A stretch of DNA of 64,000 nucleotides from CAYYWP01 sp050176585 (GCA_050176585.1 JBFXHX010000014.1:1-64000); one strand, 5' to 3'. Positions 1 to 8,989 are shown, counted from the stretch's first letter. The notes: generated from the letters alone by a model not told the origin. Made by a program: numbers and translations.

Positions 1-2
1 GC

Positions 3-170
3 GCGCAGACCGCCGCGCGCGCGGCGGCGTGCGGTCTGCGCGTGCGCTTCTTGGACGAGACCTTCGACGTGGACGAGTGGGCGGACGTGCTCGCGCTGCG
101 ATCGCTACTCGCGGCGAGCCAGGGCGGCCTCAGGCACACGCGCGCGACGCTGGCCGCGCTGCTCGACTGA
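3..170 (+). CDS. C-terminal end of a DUF2064 (TIGR04282-type) glycosyltransferase-like protein, partial
   Basis: Only the last 55 codons are inside the window; the gene runs in from the left edge. The tail has the pattern LDETFDVDEWADVLALR followed by a short linker and TRATLAALLD. This resembles the end of DUF2064 proteins, which finish with an aspartate-rich 'DVDTPEDL'-like motif and a final TR..L helix. DUF2064 proteins have a GT-A nucleotidyltransferase-like fold and are of largely unknown substrate. The identification rests on a short tail, so any other GT-A family protein is possible. Confidence 0.5.
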   Translation, partial: AQTAARAAACGLRVRFLDETFDVDEWADVLALRSLLAASQGGLRHTRATLAALLD

Positions 171-175
171 TCGCC

Positions 176-207
176 AGGGGTGCACCGCGCGCGGAAGTGC
201 GACCCCT
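176..207. terminator. Hairpin between convergent genes, possible bidirectional terminator
   Basis: AGGGGTGCAC (176-185) pairs with GTGC (197-200) plus ACCCCT (202-207), with one bulged base and an 11-base loop. It lies between the stop of the left-edge gene and the stop of ccmD, where a terminator is expected. There is no T-run on either strand, so it would not be a classical intrinsic terminator. Confidence 0.4.
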
Positions 208-238
208 CCGGCGCGTCTACGGCTCGGCAAGGTGCTGC

Positions 239-397
239 TCAACCGCGGCGTTGCTCGACGAGGTGCTTGAGCTCCTCGAGCTCGCGCTCGAGCTCCCGGC
301 TCCGCCGGTCCAGGCTCGTGACGTAGAGCAGGAGCCCGAGCCACACCACCGCATATGCTGCGATCAGGTAAGCGAGATGCGATCCGCCGCCGTCCAT
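239..397 (-). CDS. ccmD: Heme exporter protein CcmD, 52 aa
   Basis: This tiny membrane protein starts 7 bp after the ccmC stop. Its layout is typical of CcmD: a short polar N-terminus (MDGGGSHLAYLIAAY), one membrane helix at about residues 9-26 (AYAVVWLGLLLYV), then a charged Arg/Glu tail (SLDRRSRELERELEELKHL) that should form a helix. In system I cytochrome c maturation CcmD releases holo-CcmE from the CcmABC complex on the periplasmic side. The position directly after ccmABC and the length support the call. No ccmE follows; the next gene is on the other strand. Confidence 0.88.
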   Translation of the reverse strand: MDGGGSHLAYLIAAYAVVWLGLLLYVTSLDRRSRELERELEELKHLVEQRRG

Positions 398-404
398 CGA
401 TTGA

Positions 405-1118
405 TCACCGACCCGCCGCGGCCACTCGCGCGCGGAGCAGGTCGACGGCGTCCTGCAGCCGCGCGGCGCGCAGGCGCAAGCGCAACAACCAGAGAAAGAG
501 CAAGAAGAAAGCGAGCATGCAGACGAGCAGAGTCAGCCGCATGACCGGGTCCGAAAGCCCGGTGCCGCCCTCGCGGTTGACGATGACCGCTGGATGGATG
601 CCGCGCCACCAGTAGACGGCGCGATTGATGAGGTAGAGGTCGACCACGCCGGACACGCCGAGGATGGCGGCGAGCGTGGCGCCCTGCTGCGGTTCCGTCG
701 CCAGGCTGCGCAGCAGCAGGTACGCGGCGTAGATCATCCACAGGATCAGCGTCAGCGTGAGCCGCGGGTCCCATGTCCACCACGTGCCCCAGATGGGTTT
801 CGCCCAGATCGTACCGGTGGCCAGCCCGAGCGTGCAGAAGAGCAGGCCGAGCTCGGCGGCGGCGCGCCCGAGGCGATCCCAGCGATCCGCGCGGCGCCAC
901 AGGTAGAGCAGGCTGGCCACCCCGACCACCGCGAACGCGGTGAAGGTGGCGAGCCACATGGCCATGTGAACGTAGAAGATGCGCTGCACCGGACCTTGAA
1001 AGCTGTCGGTCGGCACGCGCACGAAGACGAGATAGAGGGCGGCCAGGAGCGTGGCGATGACTGCGGGCGGCAGGACCCGGTCGGTCCAGTTCGCGCGCGC
1101 GGGCGGGGTGTCAGACAT
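405..1118 (-). CDS. ccmC: Heme transporter/exporter CcmC
   Basis: This 237-residue multi-pass membrane protein belongs to the heme-handling CcmC/CcmF/CcsA family. The WWD signature WGTWWTWDPRLT lies at residues 110-121. Flanking histidines that normally ligate heme are at 51 (YVHMAMW) and 175 (RGIHPAV). About six hydrophobic helices are visible. CcmC passes heme to CcmE in the periplasm. The gene sits in the order ccmA-ccmB-ccmC-ccmD on the minus strand with gaps of 7-21 bp, so it is almost certainly cotranscribed with them. Confidence 0.95.
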   Translation of the reverse strand: MSDTPPARANWTDRVLPPAVIATLLAALYLVFVRVPTDSFQGPVQRIFYVHMAMWLATFTAFAVVGVASLLYLWRRADRWDRLGRAAAELGLLFCTLGLATGTIWAKPIWGTWWTWDPRLTLTLILWMIYAAYLLLRSLATEPQQGATLAAILGVSGVVDLYLINRAVYWWRGIHPAVIVNREGGTGLSDPVMRLTLLVCMLAFFLLFLWLLRLRLRAARLQDAVDLLRARVAAAGR

Positions 1119-1139
1119 CGGCGAGAGCCGGCGGGCGCT

Positions 1140-1799
1140 TCATTCCTCGACCACATACTCGAAGGCCAACCACCCCACAACCAGGAACACGGCGTCGAAC
1201 GCGGCGACCAGATTCAGCCAGTGCGCAACCGCTCCCAGTGTCTGGCCATTCATGATCTGCGCAGTGGCTTGGATGCCCGCGATCAGGAGCGGTGTGGCGA
1301 GCGGAAGCATGAGCAGCGGCAACATCACCTCGCGGGCGCGCGTGCGCAGCGAGACGGCCGCGAAAATGGTGCCCACCGCCGCGAAGCCGAGGAGACCGAG
1401 CAGCAGGATCGGAGCCAGGCGGAGCGCCGTGCTCGCCAGCGGTAAGTTGAAAAAGAAAACGAACAGCGGCACGAGCACCAGCTCGGCCGCGACCATGAAC
1501 AGAAAATTGGCCGCTGTTTTTGCCAGGTAGATGCCGCCGCGGTCGACTGGTGCCAGGAGCAGGCCCTGCAAGCAGTCGTGCTCGCGCTCGCGCAGCAGCG
1601 ACCGGTTCATGCCCAGCGTGCCTGCGAACACAACGGCAACCCACAACACACCGGGCGCGGCGGCTGTGCGCAGCTCACTCGTCGGGTCGAAGGCGAAACT
1701 CAACACGAGCAGCGTCAGCAGTCCGAGCAGCAGCAGCGCGGCCAGGGTCTCCTTGGTGCGCAACTCGATGCGCAGATCCTTCCACAGGATGGCGAGCAT
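1140..1799 (-). CDS. ccmB: Heme exporter membrane subunit CcmB
   Basis: This 219-residue protein has six predicted membrane helices. It carries the CcmB signature around residues 58-95: FAGTLGMNRSLLREREHD, then LQGLLLAPVDRGGIYLAK. CcmB is the permease of the CcmAB ABC complex, which powers release of heme-loaded CcmE in cytochrome c maturation. It starts 9 bp after the ccmA stop. The length matches the family (about 220 aa) and no key part is missing. Confidence 0.94.
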   Translation of the reverse strand: MLAILWKDLRIELRTKETLAALLLLGLLTLLVLSFAFDPTSELRTAAAPGVLWVAVVFAGTLGMNRSLLREREHDCLQGLLLAPVDRGGIYLAKTAANFLFMVAAELVLVPLFVFFFNLPLASTALRLAPILLLGLLGFAAVGTIFAAVSLRTRAREVMLPLLMLPLATPLLIAGIQATAQIMNGQTLGAVAHWLNLVAAFDAVFLVVGWLAFEYVVEE

Positions 1800-1808
1800 C
1801 TCACCGCC

Positions 1809-2525
1809 TCACGCAGGCTCACGGAACGCCAGCTCGCGCAACCGCCGCTCGAGTGCGGGCGCCTCATCCGCCGTGACCGGCCCCTGCCATGCGATGCGAC
1901 CGCGAGCCAGGATGATCGCGCGCGCACAGAGGCTGAGCCCGAGCTGCAGATCGTGCGTGCTGATCAAGAGCGCGGCGCCGCGGCCGTGCGCGTCGCGCAG
2001 CGCGCCGCACGAGAGCTCGCGCGCCTCCACGTCGAGTCCGGTGAAGGGTTCATCCAGGAGGAGGATCTCGGGCTCGTGGAGCAGTACGCGAGCCAGCGCG
2101 CAACGCTGCACCATTCCGCGGGAAAAGGTCCGCACGGCGCGATGTGCCCAGCCGCGAAGGCCGAGTTGCTCGATCAACGCCGCCGCCCGCGCGTGCGGTT
2201 CGGACACGCCGTACAGCCGGGCGTAGAAGGAGAGGTTCTCGGCCGCGCTGAGGTCGGGATAGAGGAAGCTCTCGTGCCCGAGCACCGCGAGTTTCCGGCG
2301 CGCTGCGGCGCCGTGCGCGGCGGCGTCGAGCCCGGCAATGCGAATGTGTCCTCGCGTCGGCCGCAGCAGTGTCGCGCAGAGCCGCAGCAGCGTGGTCTTG
2401 CCGGCGCCATTGGCGCCGAGCAACAGGACGGCTTCGCCCGCCGCGATGCTGCAGCTCACCTCGTTCACGGCGGCGACCAGGCCGAAGCGCTTACTGACCT
2501 GGTCGATTTCGAGCGCGGTCGGCAT
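1809..2525 (-). CDS. ccmA: Cytochrome c biogenesis ABC transporter ATP-binding protein CcmA
   Basis: This 238-residue ABC ATPase is the first gene of the ccm operon. Walker A is GANGAGKT (37-44), the ABC signature is FSRGMVQR (134-141), and Walker B with the catalytic Glu is ILLLDEP (154-160); the H-loop is STHD. The start is placed at the ATG at 2525, which gives the compact family N-terminus MPTALEIDQVSKRFG; the frame is open 10 codons further upstream. Sequence alone says ABC ATPase; the adjoining ccmB, ccmC and ccmD make CcmA the clear choice. Confidence 0.93.
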   Translation of the reverse strand: MPTALEIDQVSKRFGLVAAVNEVSCSIAAGEAVLLLGANGAGKTTLLRLCATLLRPTRGHIRIAGLDAAAHGAAARRKLAVLGHESFLYPDLSAAENLSFYARLYGVSEPHARAAALIEQLGLRGWAHRAVRTFSRGMVQRCALARVLLHEPEILLLDEPFTGLDVEARELSCGALRDAHGRGAALLISTHDLQLGLSLCARAIILARGRIAWQGPVTADEAPALERRLRELAFREPA

Positions 2526-2687
2526 GGCGCGACTAGACGCAGCCGGCCGGCACACGCCGCCCGGTCGTGAGCCACACCGAGTTGCTGGTCGCCCCGCAGG
2601 CGATCGCGAGCGGTGCCGCTTGCGCGCCCCGTAGCGGAGGCGGCGAGAGCGCTGCCGCCCAATAGCGCATGTCCATGCCGGCGGGCT

Positions 2688-3485
2688 TTAGACGAATTCG
2701 GGGATGAAGTTGCGCACGACCGCATCCCGCACGCGCGCGTTCAGCTCGTCGCGCACCGCAAACGGCAACCCCGCGGTCGCGATCGGCTCGCCGAGCACGA
2801 TTCGCACGCGGCCGCCGGGGCGGATCACGGCGCAGCCGCGCGGGAGGAACTTGCGCGTGCCACTGACGCTCATCGGGACCAGCGGCAGTTGTGCGAGCAA
2901 GGCCAGGCTCACCGCGCCCTTTTTGAACTCGTGCACCTGGCCGTCCCGGCTGCGCGTGCCCTCGCCATAGAAGAGGATGCCGATGCCCTCCGGCGTGTGT
3001 GCGGCGGCCTCGTTGATCCGCGCGATTGCGGCGTCGGGGTTTTGTCGGTCAATGACGATGTGGTCGCTCAATGCGAGCGCCTGCCCGAGCACCGGAACCC
3101 GCAACAGTTCGTTCTTGGCGACGAAGCGTATCGTGATCGGCATGCTCGCCAGCGTGCACCAGATGTCGAAGTTGCTCAGGTGATTGCTGACCAGCACGTA
3201 ACTCTGCCCCGGCTGCAGATGTTCGAGACCTTCGACCTGTAAGTGGATCCCGCACGCGCGTACGATACATCGCCCCCACCAGCGGCCGATGACATCGATC
3301 GGCGACCCGCGGCGCATGACGAGCACGAGCGCGATAGCGAGCAGGCCGAGCACGAGCGTGCACAGCACGATCCATACGCCGGCACCCAGTCCCCATAGAT
3401 AGCGAAGCGGATGGCGGGCGGCGAAGGAGGCCAGCGACTCCTGCGGGGCCGTGCTCAGGCTGCCGCCCTGCGGCTGGTCGAGCAT
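2688..3485 (-). CDS. 1-acyl-sn-glycerol-3-phosphate acyltransferase (PlsC family)
   Basis: This 265-residue membrane acyltransferase makes phosphatidate, or a related acylated lipid, from a lyso-lipid. The catalytic motif NHLSNFD (H-x4-D) is at 101-107 and the glycerophosphate-binding block YGEGTRS at 173-179. A strong membrane helix precedes them at about 34-57 and the N-terminus is polar. Length and motif spacing fit PlsC. It lies 160 bp upstream of ccmA on the same strand and may start a transcript that continues into the ccm genes. The exact acyl acceptor cannot be read from sequence. Confidence 0.88.
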   Translation of the reverse strand: MLDQPQGGSLSTAPQESLASFAARHPLRYLWGLGAGVWIVLCTLVLGLLAIALVLVMRRGSPIDVIGRWWGRCIVRACGIHLQVEGLEHLQPGQSYVLVSNHLSNFDIWCTLASMPITIRFVAKNELLRVPVLGQALALSDHIVIDRQNPDAAIARINEAAAHTPEGIGILFYGEGTRSRDGQVHEFKKGAVSLALLAQLPLVPMSVSGTRKFLPRGCAVIRPGGRVRIVLGEPIATAGLPFAVRDELNARVRDAVVRNFIPEFV

Positions 3486-3578
3486 TCGCCTCCCCTATCG
3501 GAAAGAGCGCCCGACTTCCATTTCGCCGGCGCGCTCGGCCGCGCACACCCCGAGCCGCGCGCATATCCATACTGTAAT

Positions 3579-3620
3579 GCACTTACAATTAGTGCGGACG
3601 ATGGCAAAAAGTAGTTTGCC
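3579..3620. promoter_or_regulatory. Two inverted repeats in the AT-richer divergent spacer plsC/RRM gene
   Basis: The 189-bp spacer between divergent genes is unusually AT-rich for this window. It holds GCACT-tacaatt-AGTGC (3579-3595) and GGCAAA-aagtag-TTTGCC (3603-3620). The second repeat would lie in the 5' leader of the RNA-binding protein mRNA. Either could be an operator or an RNA hairpin. No confident -35/-10 pair was identified here. Confidence 0.3.
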
Positions 3621-3674
3621 AAATGAAGGTAGCCAGTGCTATGGCGGCCAAGAGCAAAACTGTGGGAGGCCGAG

Positions 3675-3971
3675 ATGGGCCGCAAGTTGTATGTGGGTAA
3701 CCTGGCGTTCTCAGCCACAGAAGACGAGCTCAAACAATACTTCTCCCAGGCGGGAACTCCGGATTCCGTGGCGATCATCAAAGATCGCCTGACCGGGAAG
3801 TCGCGCGGTTTCGGTTTCGTGGAGATGCGGACGGACACCGAGGCGGCGCAGGCGATCCAGCAGCTGGATGGCAAAGACTTCAAGGGCCGTCCGCTCAAGA
3901 TCAACGAAGCGCGCGTGCGCGACGGCGCGAGCGGTCTGCGCTCGAGCTATTCGCGCGAGCGCGAGCACTGA
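3675..3971 (+). CDS. Small RRM-domain RNA-binding protein
   Basis: This 98-residue protein consists of one RNA recognition motif plus a short basic tail. RNP2 is LYVGNL (5-10) and RNP1 is KSRGFGFV (42-49), both intact with their aromatic residues, so single-stranded RNA binding is expected. The ATG at 3675 is chosen because GGGAGG lies about 6 bases upstream and the RRM begins at residue 4. Such glycine-poor single-RRM proteins occur in cyanobacteria and many Proteobacteria and are often cold-regulated; that regulation is not shown here. It ends 3 bp before the stop of the convergent oxidoreductase gene. Confidence 0.92.
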   Translation: MGRKLYVGNLAFSATEDELKQYFSQAGTPDSVAIIKDRLTGKSRGFGFVEMRTDTEAAQAIQQLDGKDFKGRPLKINEARVRDGASGLRSSYSREREH

Positions 3972-3974
3972 GCA

Positions 3975-4823
3975 TCAGCCGCGCACGTCAGCGACCAGCC
4001 GCTGCAGGCGGTCGAGCCGCGGCAGGACCTCGTTGCCCGACGCGGCCGGCACGCCGAAGATCGCGCGCGTGAGACCGGCTTCCACATAGGTCGCGAGCGT
4101 GCGTGCGTCCGCGGGAGCATCGAACACCGATACCGCGATGCTGCCCGGGTCCCTGCCGGCCTCCGTCGCCAAATCGCGGAGTTGTGCCACGCCCTCGAGC
4201 AACTGGCCCGCCCGGCCCGGGATCGGCAGCCACCCGTCGCAGTAACGGACCACGCGCGCCAACGCACGCGCACCATGCCCGCCGAGGTAGATCGGCGGAT
4301 GCGGCTTTTGGACGGGTTTGGGCCACGACCAGATGGGCTCGAAGTTGACGGTTTCGCCGTGGTACTCGGCGACCTCGTTGCCCCAGATGGCCTTCATCGC
4401 TTCGACGCGTTCGCGCAACACTTTCCACCGGCGCCGGAAATCCGTGCCGTGATGTTCCATCTCTTCCGCATTCCAGCCCCCGCCGATGCCGAAGAGGAAA
4501 CGGCCACCCGAGAGTGTATCGAGCGACGCGACTTCCTTGGCCAGAATGATCGGATCGCGTTCCACGACCAAGCAGATGCCGGACGCAATTTTCAGCGTCT
4601 TAGTCACCGCCGCGGCCGTGCTGAGACCGACGAACAGGTCGTAGGTGTGGGAGTACTCTTTCGGCAGCTCGGCCCCGCCCGGCCAAGGCGATTTGCGGCT
4701 GGTGGGGATGTGCGTGTGCTCGGGGAACCACAGCGACTCGAAGCCGCGCGCCTCGACCTCGCGCGCCAGGTCATCCGGCCGCATTGCGAAGTCGGCGGGA
4801 AACATCATCACGCCAAATTCCAT
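3975..4823 (-). CDS. LLM-class oxidoreductase, probably F420-dependent (TIGR03619 type)
   Basis: This 282-residue luciferase-like TIM-barrel protein opens with MEFGVMMFPADFAMRP and has blocks typical of the TIGR03619 group: GFESLWFPEHTHIP, SGICLVVERDPI, LFGIGGGWNAEEM and RPVQKPHPPIYLGG-like (here KPVQKPHPPIYLGG). Family members usually bind coenzyme F420 (sometimes FMN) and act on unknown small molecules. A strong ribosome site, AGGAGGAG, sits just before the ATG. F420 use is inferred from family membership only; no F420 synthesis gene is in this window. Confidence 0.85.
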   Translation of the reverse strand: MEFGVMMFPADFAMRPDDLAREVEARGFESLWFPEHTHIPTSRKSPWPGGAELPKEYSHTYDLFVGLSTAAAVTKTLKIASGICLVVERDPIILAKEVASLDTLSGGRFLFGIGGGWNAEEMEHHGTDFRRRWKVLRERVEAMKAIWGNEVAEYHGETVNFEPIWSWPKPVQKPHPPIYLGGHGARALARVVRYCDGWLPIPGRAGQLLEGVAQLRDLATEAGRDPGSIAVSVFDAPADARTLATYVEAGLTRAIFGVPAASGNEVLPRLDRLQRLVADVRG

Positions 4824-4912
4824 TGCTCCTCCTGAAAGGGCACGCCGTTTGGCTGCGCTTCAGCGCCACAGCATCCCGTGTGCGCTGGCGGGTCGCCTCA
4901 CCATGGCGTCGG

Positions 4913-6538
<1,626 letters not shown>

Positions 6539-6628
6539 TGTGTGCTCTCCTCAGGGCAGAGCTGCCACGCGCGATGCCGCGAGAGGCTGCGTAGTGGCGA
6601 GAGTAGGATGCGGGGGACGAGGGATCAA
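6539..6628 (-). promoter_or_regulatory. Candidate thiC promoter and leader with an SD-masking hairpin
   Basis: Read on the minus strand, TTGATC (6628-6623), 17 bases, and TACTCT (6605-6600) form a fair sigma-70 promoter that would give a leader of about 55 nt. In the leader GCTCT and AGAGC flank the loop GCCCTGAGG, so the GAGGAG ribosome site of thiC can be partly paired. Upstream GCCAC and GTGGC can also pair. The canonical thi-box elements of a TPP riboswitch are absent and the leader is too short for one. Confidence 0.4.
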
Positions 6629-7734
6629 GCCGGTGCGCGCGCGTCGATGCCGACGGCTTGCGCGACGTTCGTGAAACCGTCGCGCTGCAACAGCGCGCGC
6701 AACTCCGCGATCGTGCGCCGGGCGAAACCGGGTCCGCCGTACACGAACCCCGTGTACGCCTGCACGAGCGACGCGCCGGCGCGAATGCGTTCATATGCAT
6801 CCGCGCCCGAGCCGATGCCGCCGACGCCGATGATCGGCAGCTGCCCTGCACTGTGGTGGTAGAGCGCGCGGAGCACGGAGGTGGCGCGCGCGCGCAGCGG
6901 CGCGCCGCTCAATCCGCCGGCCTGTTCGGCGAGTGCGTGCCCAGCGGGCAATGCGTTGCGCTCGACGGTGGTGTTGGTCGCGATCAGACCGGCGATGCCG
7001 TGGGTGCGCACCGTGTCCACGAGGGCCGCCAAGGCTTGATCTGCCAGATCGGGCGCCACCTTCACCAACACCGGTCGCGGCGGCACCGCGTGAGCGCGCG
7101 CCAGACGGCGATTCTCTTCCTGGAGCGCCGCGAGCAGCGGCGCCAATTGCTCTTCCGCCTGCAAGTCGCGCAGTCCCGGTGTGTTCGGCGAGCTCACGTT
7201 GACGACGACGTAATCCGCCAGGGGGAAGAGGGCGCGCAAGCTCGCGCAGTAGTCGTCCGCTGCGCGCTCCAGCGCGGTGAGCTTCGATTTGCCGATGTTT
7301 ACCCCGAGGGGACCGGGCGGGCGTACATGTGCCAAGCGCGCCGCGAGGTCCGCCGCGACGGCGCTCGCCCCCGCGTTGTTGAACCCGAGCCGGTTGATGA
7401 GTCCTCGCTCGGCCGGCAACCGGAACAGGCGCGGGCGCGGGTTGCCCGGTTGGGCGAGCGCCGTCACCGTCCCGATCTCCGCGAACGCAAAGCCGAGGGC
7501 CGACCAGACGTGTGGCAACGCGCCGTTCTTGTCGAAGCCCGCTGCGAGCCCGAGCGGATGGGCGAAGTCCAGCCCCCACACGCGTTGAGCGAGTAGCGAA
7601 TCCGCGGCCGGCGGCGCTGCTCGGCCCTGCAGGAAGCGCTCCCAGGGGCGGAGGCCGCGGAGCGTGAGCTCGTGCGCCGCCTCCGGTGGGAGGCAAAAGA
7701 GCAGCGGGCGAATCAGGTCGTAGAACACGCTCAC
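6625..7734 (-). CDS. pyrD: Dihydroorotate dehydrogenase (quinone), class 2
   Basis: This 369-residue flavoprotein oxidises dihydroorotate to orotate in pyrimidine synthesis and passes electrons to quinone at the membrane. Class 2 features include an N-terminal amphipathic helix region (LIRPLLFCLPPEAAHELT), GLAAGFDKNG, the substrate motif NRLGFNNAG, GVNIGKSK, NVSSPNTPGLR with the catalytic Ser, and the FMN phosphate site IIGVGGIGSG. Length fits the family. It begins with an alternative or weak start context; thiC follows 86 bp downstream. Confidence 0.95.
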   Translation of the reverse strand: MSVFYDLIRPLLFCLPPEAAHELTLRGLRPWERFLQGRAAPPAADSLLAQRVWGLDFAHPLGLAAGFDKNGALPHVWSALGFAFAEIGTVTALAQPGNPRPRLFRLPAERGLINRLGFNNAGASAVAADLAARLAHVRPPGPLGVNIGKSKLTALERAADDYCASLRALFPLADYVVVNVSSPNTPGLRDLQAEEQLAPLLAALQEENRRLARAHAVPPRPVLVKVAPDLADQALAALVDTVRTHGIAGLIATNTTVERNALPAGHALAEQAGGLSGAPLRARATSVLRALYHHSAGQLPIIGVGGIGSGADAYERIRAGASLVQAYTGFVYGGPGFARRTIAELRALLQRDGFTNVAQAVGIDARAPA

Positions 7735-8037
7735 GCATACCGCCGCGGGCGCGCCAGCGCCACGCGACTGGGCCGCCGGCCGTTCGCACGCCCGCTCGGC
7801 GCTCGACCTTATGGGGATGCGGCGTGCGCGACAAGGCTAGCGCGAAAACCACGGTGGACGGCGCGCCGCGAGCGGAGTATTCAAATGGTATGGACATGCC
7901 GACTCGAGCGGACACGGCTCCTCGGTCGCGCGCAGTCGTTGGGAGTGCGGGCGATGGGTCGGGCGGGGCGGCGACAATCGGCGGCCGTCGACCTCGTTGG
8001 CGCGGGCTGGGACCCGCGGTTCCCGTGGTGGCGCCGA
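7735..8037. other. Intergenic stretch upstream of pyrD, no gene seen
   Basis: This is the first half of a 640-bp gene-poor region. It must carry the minus-strand promoter of pyrD, but I see no convincing -35/-10 pair. A short AT-richer island (around 7880-7892) stands out from the GC-rich background. Open frames here have no recognisable protein features. Confidence 0.5.
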
Positions 8038-8054
8038 GAAAGGAGGTGGTCCAG
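8038..8054 (+). promoter_or_regulatory. Extended Shine-Dalgarno complementary to the whole 16S rRNA tail
   Basis: AGAAAGGAGGTGGTCCA is the reverse complement of the usual bacterial 16S 3' end (UGGAUCACCUCCUUUCU) over 17 bases, with a single G-U wobble. A normal ribosome site pairs over 4-8 bases. The GTG start at 8055 lies 7 bases after the AGGAGG core, which is optimal spacing. Such a long duplex should bind or hold ribosomes very tightly. The 16S sequence of this organism is not in the window, so its exact tail is assumed. Confidence 0.7.
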
Positions 8055-8099
8055 TGCAAAGTACGCTTATGGTGACGAGTGAGGTGGTGGCCCCCTAGG
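8055..8099 (+). CDS. 14-codon reading frame with super-SD, leader-peptide candidate
   Basis: GTG at 8055 opens a frame MQSTLMVTSEVVAP that stops at TAG 8097-8099. The case for translation is the exceptional ribosome site right before it, not the peptide itself. The last sense codons are Val-Val-Ala-Pro, and proline before a stop slows termination, which suits a ribosome-stalling or attenuating leader peptide. Four hairpins follow before the CDP-alcohol phosphatidyltransferase gene at 8378. Alternatively it may be a small functional peptide or a ribosome-sequestering element. I do not recognise the peptide. Confidence 0.5.
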
Positions 8100-8139
8100 C
8101 CGGCTTCACACGAATGTTTGGTCTGGCGAAGCGGACTCT

Positions 8140-8311
8140 GCTGCGCGGTCGATGGTCAACGACGGCGCAGCCCCGCGACGTCTGGCCCGGTACGCCGGAA
8201 CCGGCGCACTTGCATGAGGTGATTCCGCCTGGGGAACCCAGGCCCTATCAGTCCCGGTAGCTCCCGCGCCGTCACCCGCGGGGCGGCTGAGTGCCGCAGC
8301 AGCTACCGGGA
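8140..8311 (+). ncRNA. Run of four hairpins, candidate structured leader RNA
   Basis: Four inverted repeats follow one another: GCTGCGC (8140-8146) with GCGCAGC (8165-8171); CGCCG-GAAC-CGGCG (8193-8206); GCCTGGG-GAA-CCCAGGC (8227-8243); and TCCCGGTAGCT (8252-8262) with AGCTACCGGGA (8301-8311). The last is an 11-bp perfect stem around a 38-base loop that can fold further. They lie between the 14-codon frame and a phospholipid-type synthase gene 66 bp downstream. I compared them mentally with TPP, SAM/SAH, cobalamin, fluoride, GEMM and ykkC elements and with SRP, 6S and RNase P RNA and found no match. Confidence 0.4.
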
Positions 8312-8377
8312 TTTCTTCGACCACACCTGCAGAGCGCCGGCTGCGCTCTGCCTGCCCGGCATGGCCAAGGGCTTGCG

Positions 8378-8989
8378 ATGACTGGGGTACGGCGCCATGC
8401 CGCCGATTCGATCACGCTCTTGCGCCTGGCGCTCGCCGTGCCATTTGCGCTCGCGGCATGGCACGCCGCGCACGGCGGTGCTGCGTGGCCGGCGGCGCTG
8501 CTCTACGCCGGGATCGCGCTCAGCGATTTCCTCGATGGCCGACTGGCGCGCAGGTTCGGCGTGGTGTCGCCGCGCGGGCAAGCGCTCGACCACTGTACCG
8601 ATCTGGCCTTCATCCTCCTCGCCCTCGCGACCTATGTCGCGCTCGGGCGCGTACCGTGGTGGGTGCCGGCGGCGATCGCCGCGTCGTTCACCGCGTATAG
8701 GCTCGACTCACTCTCGTGCGGAACGGCGCCCGCGCCCCTGATCGGCAGTCGTATCGGGCACGTGGGCGGCGTGGCGAACTACGGAGTCGTGGGCATGCTC
8801 GTGCTCGACCAGTGCCTCGGCCCGAGCTGGCTGCCGGCGGAGCTGTTGCGCGGCGTGTTCGTCGCGGTGCCGATCTACTCCGGGTTGTCGATCGCGGCGC
8901 GCCTCAACGCCCGCCGGTCTCGGATTCGGACAGCTCCCGACCGATGCTGGCGCCCTGCACGTACATGCCGTGCAGGAAAAACAGACTGA
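8378..8989 (+). CDS. CDP-alcohol phosphatidyltransferase family membrane protein
   Basis: This 203-residue membrane protein carries the complete CDP-alcohol phosphotransferase motif, D-G-x2-A-R-x8-G-x3-D-x3-D, read as LDGRLARRFGVVSPRGQALD followed by HCTD. It should transfer a phosphatidyl or similar group from a CDP-activated lipid or alcohol to an acceptor alcohol. The ATG at 8378 is chosen because the hydrophobic family domain begins at about residue 10; the frame stays open upstream. It is more divergent than ordinary PgsA. Its 3' end overlaps the 3' end of the opposite flippase-like gene by 86 bp, so the last 28 residues may be unconserved. Confidence 0.82.
   Translation: MTGVRRHAADSITLLRLALAVPFALAAWHAAHGGAAWPAALLYAGIALSDFLDGRLARRFGVVSPRGQALDHCTDLAFILLALATYVALGRVPWWVPAAIAASFTAYRLDSLSCGTAPAPLIGSRIGHVGGVANYGVVGMLVLDQCLGPSWLPAELLRGVFVAVPIYSGLSIAARLNARRSRIRTAPDRCWRPARTCRAGKTD

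Noticed and set aside
6539..6624. TPP riboswitch before thiC
   Set aside because: Bases CCTGAGG resemble part of the thi-box, but the remaining conserved elements are missing and the leader is too short.
7808..7834. Minus-strand promoter for pyrD (TTGTCG...CATAAG)
   Set aside because: The spacer is only 15 bases and both boxes are weak, so it was not listed as a feature.
8180..8320. tRNA, SRP RNA, 6S RNA or RNase P RNA in the structured intergenic region
   Set aside because: There is no T-arm consensus, no SRP GGAAG tetraloop context, and no RNase P core motifs.
8106..8324. 72-codon minus-strand frame in the hairpin region
   Set aside because: No ribosome site, low-complexity composition, and it crosses all the hairpins that look like RNA structure on the other strand.
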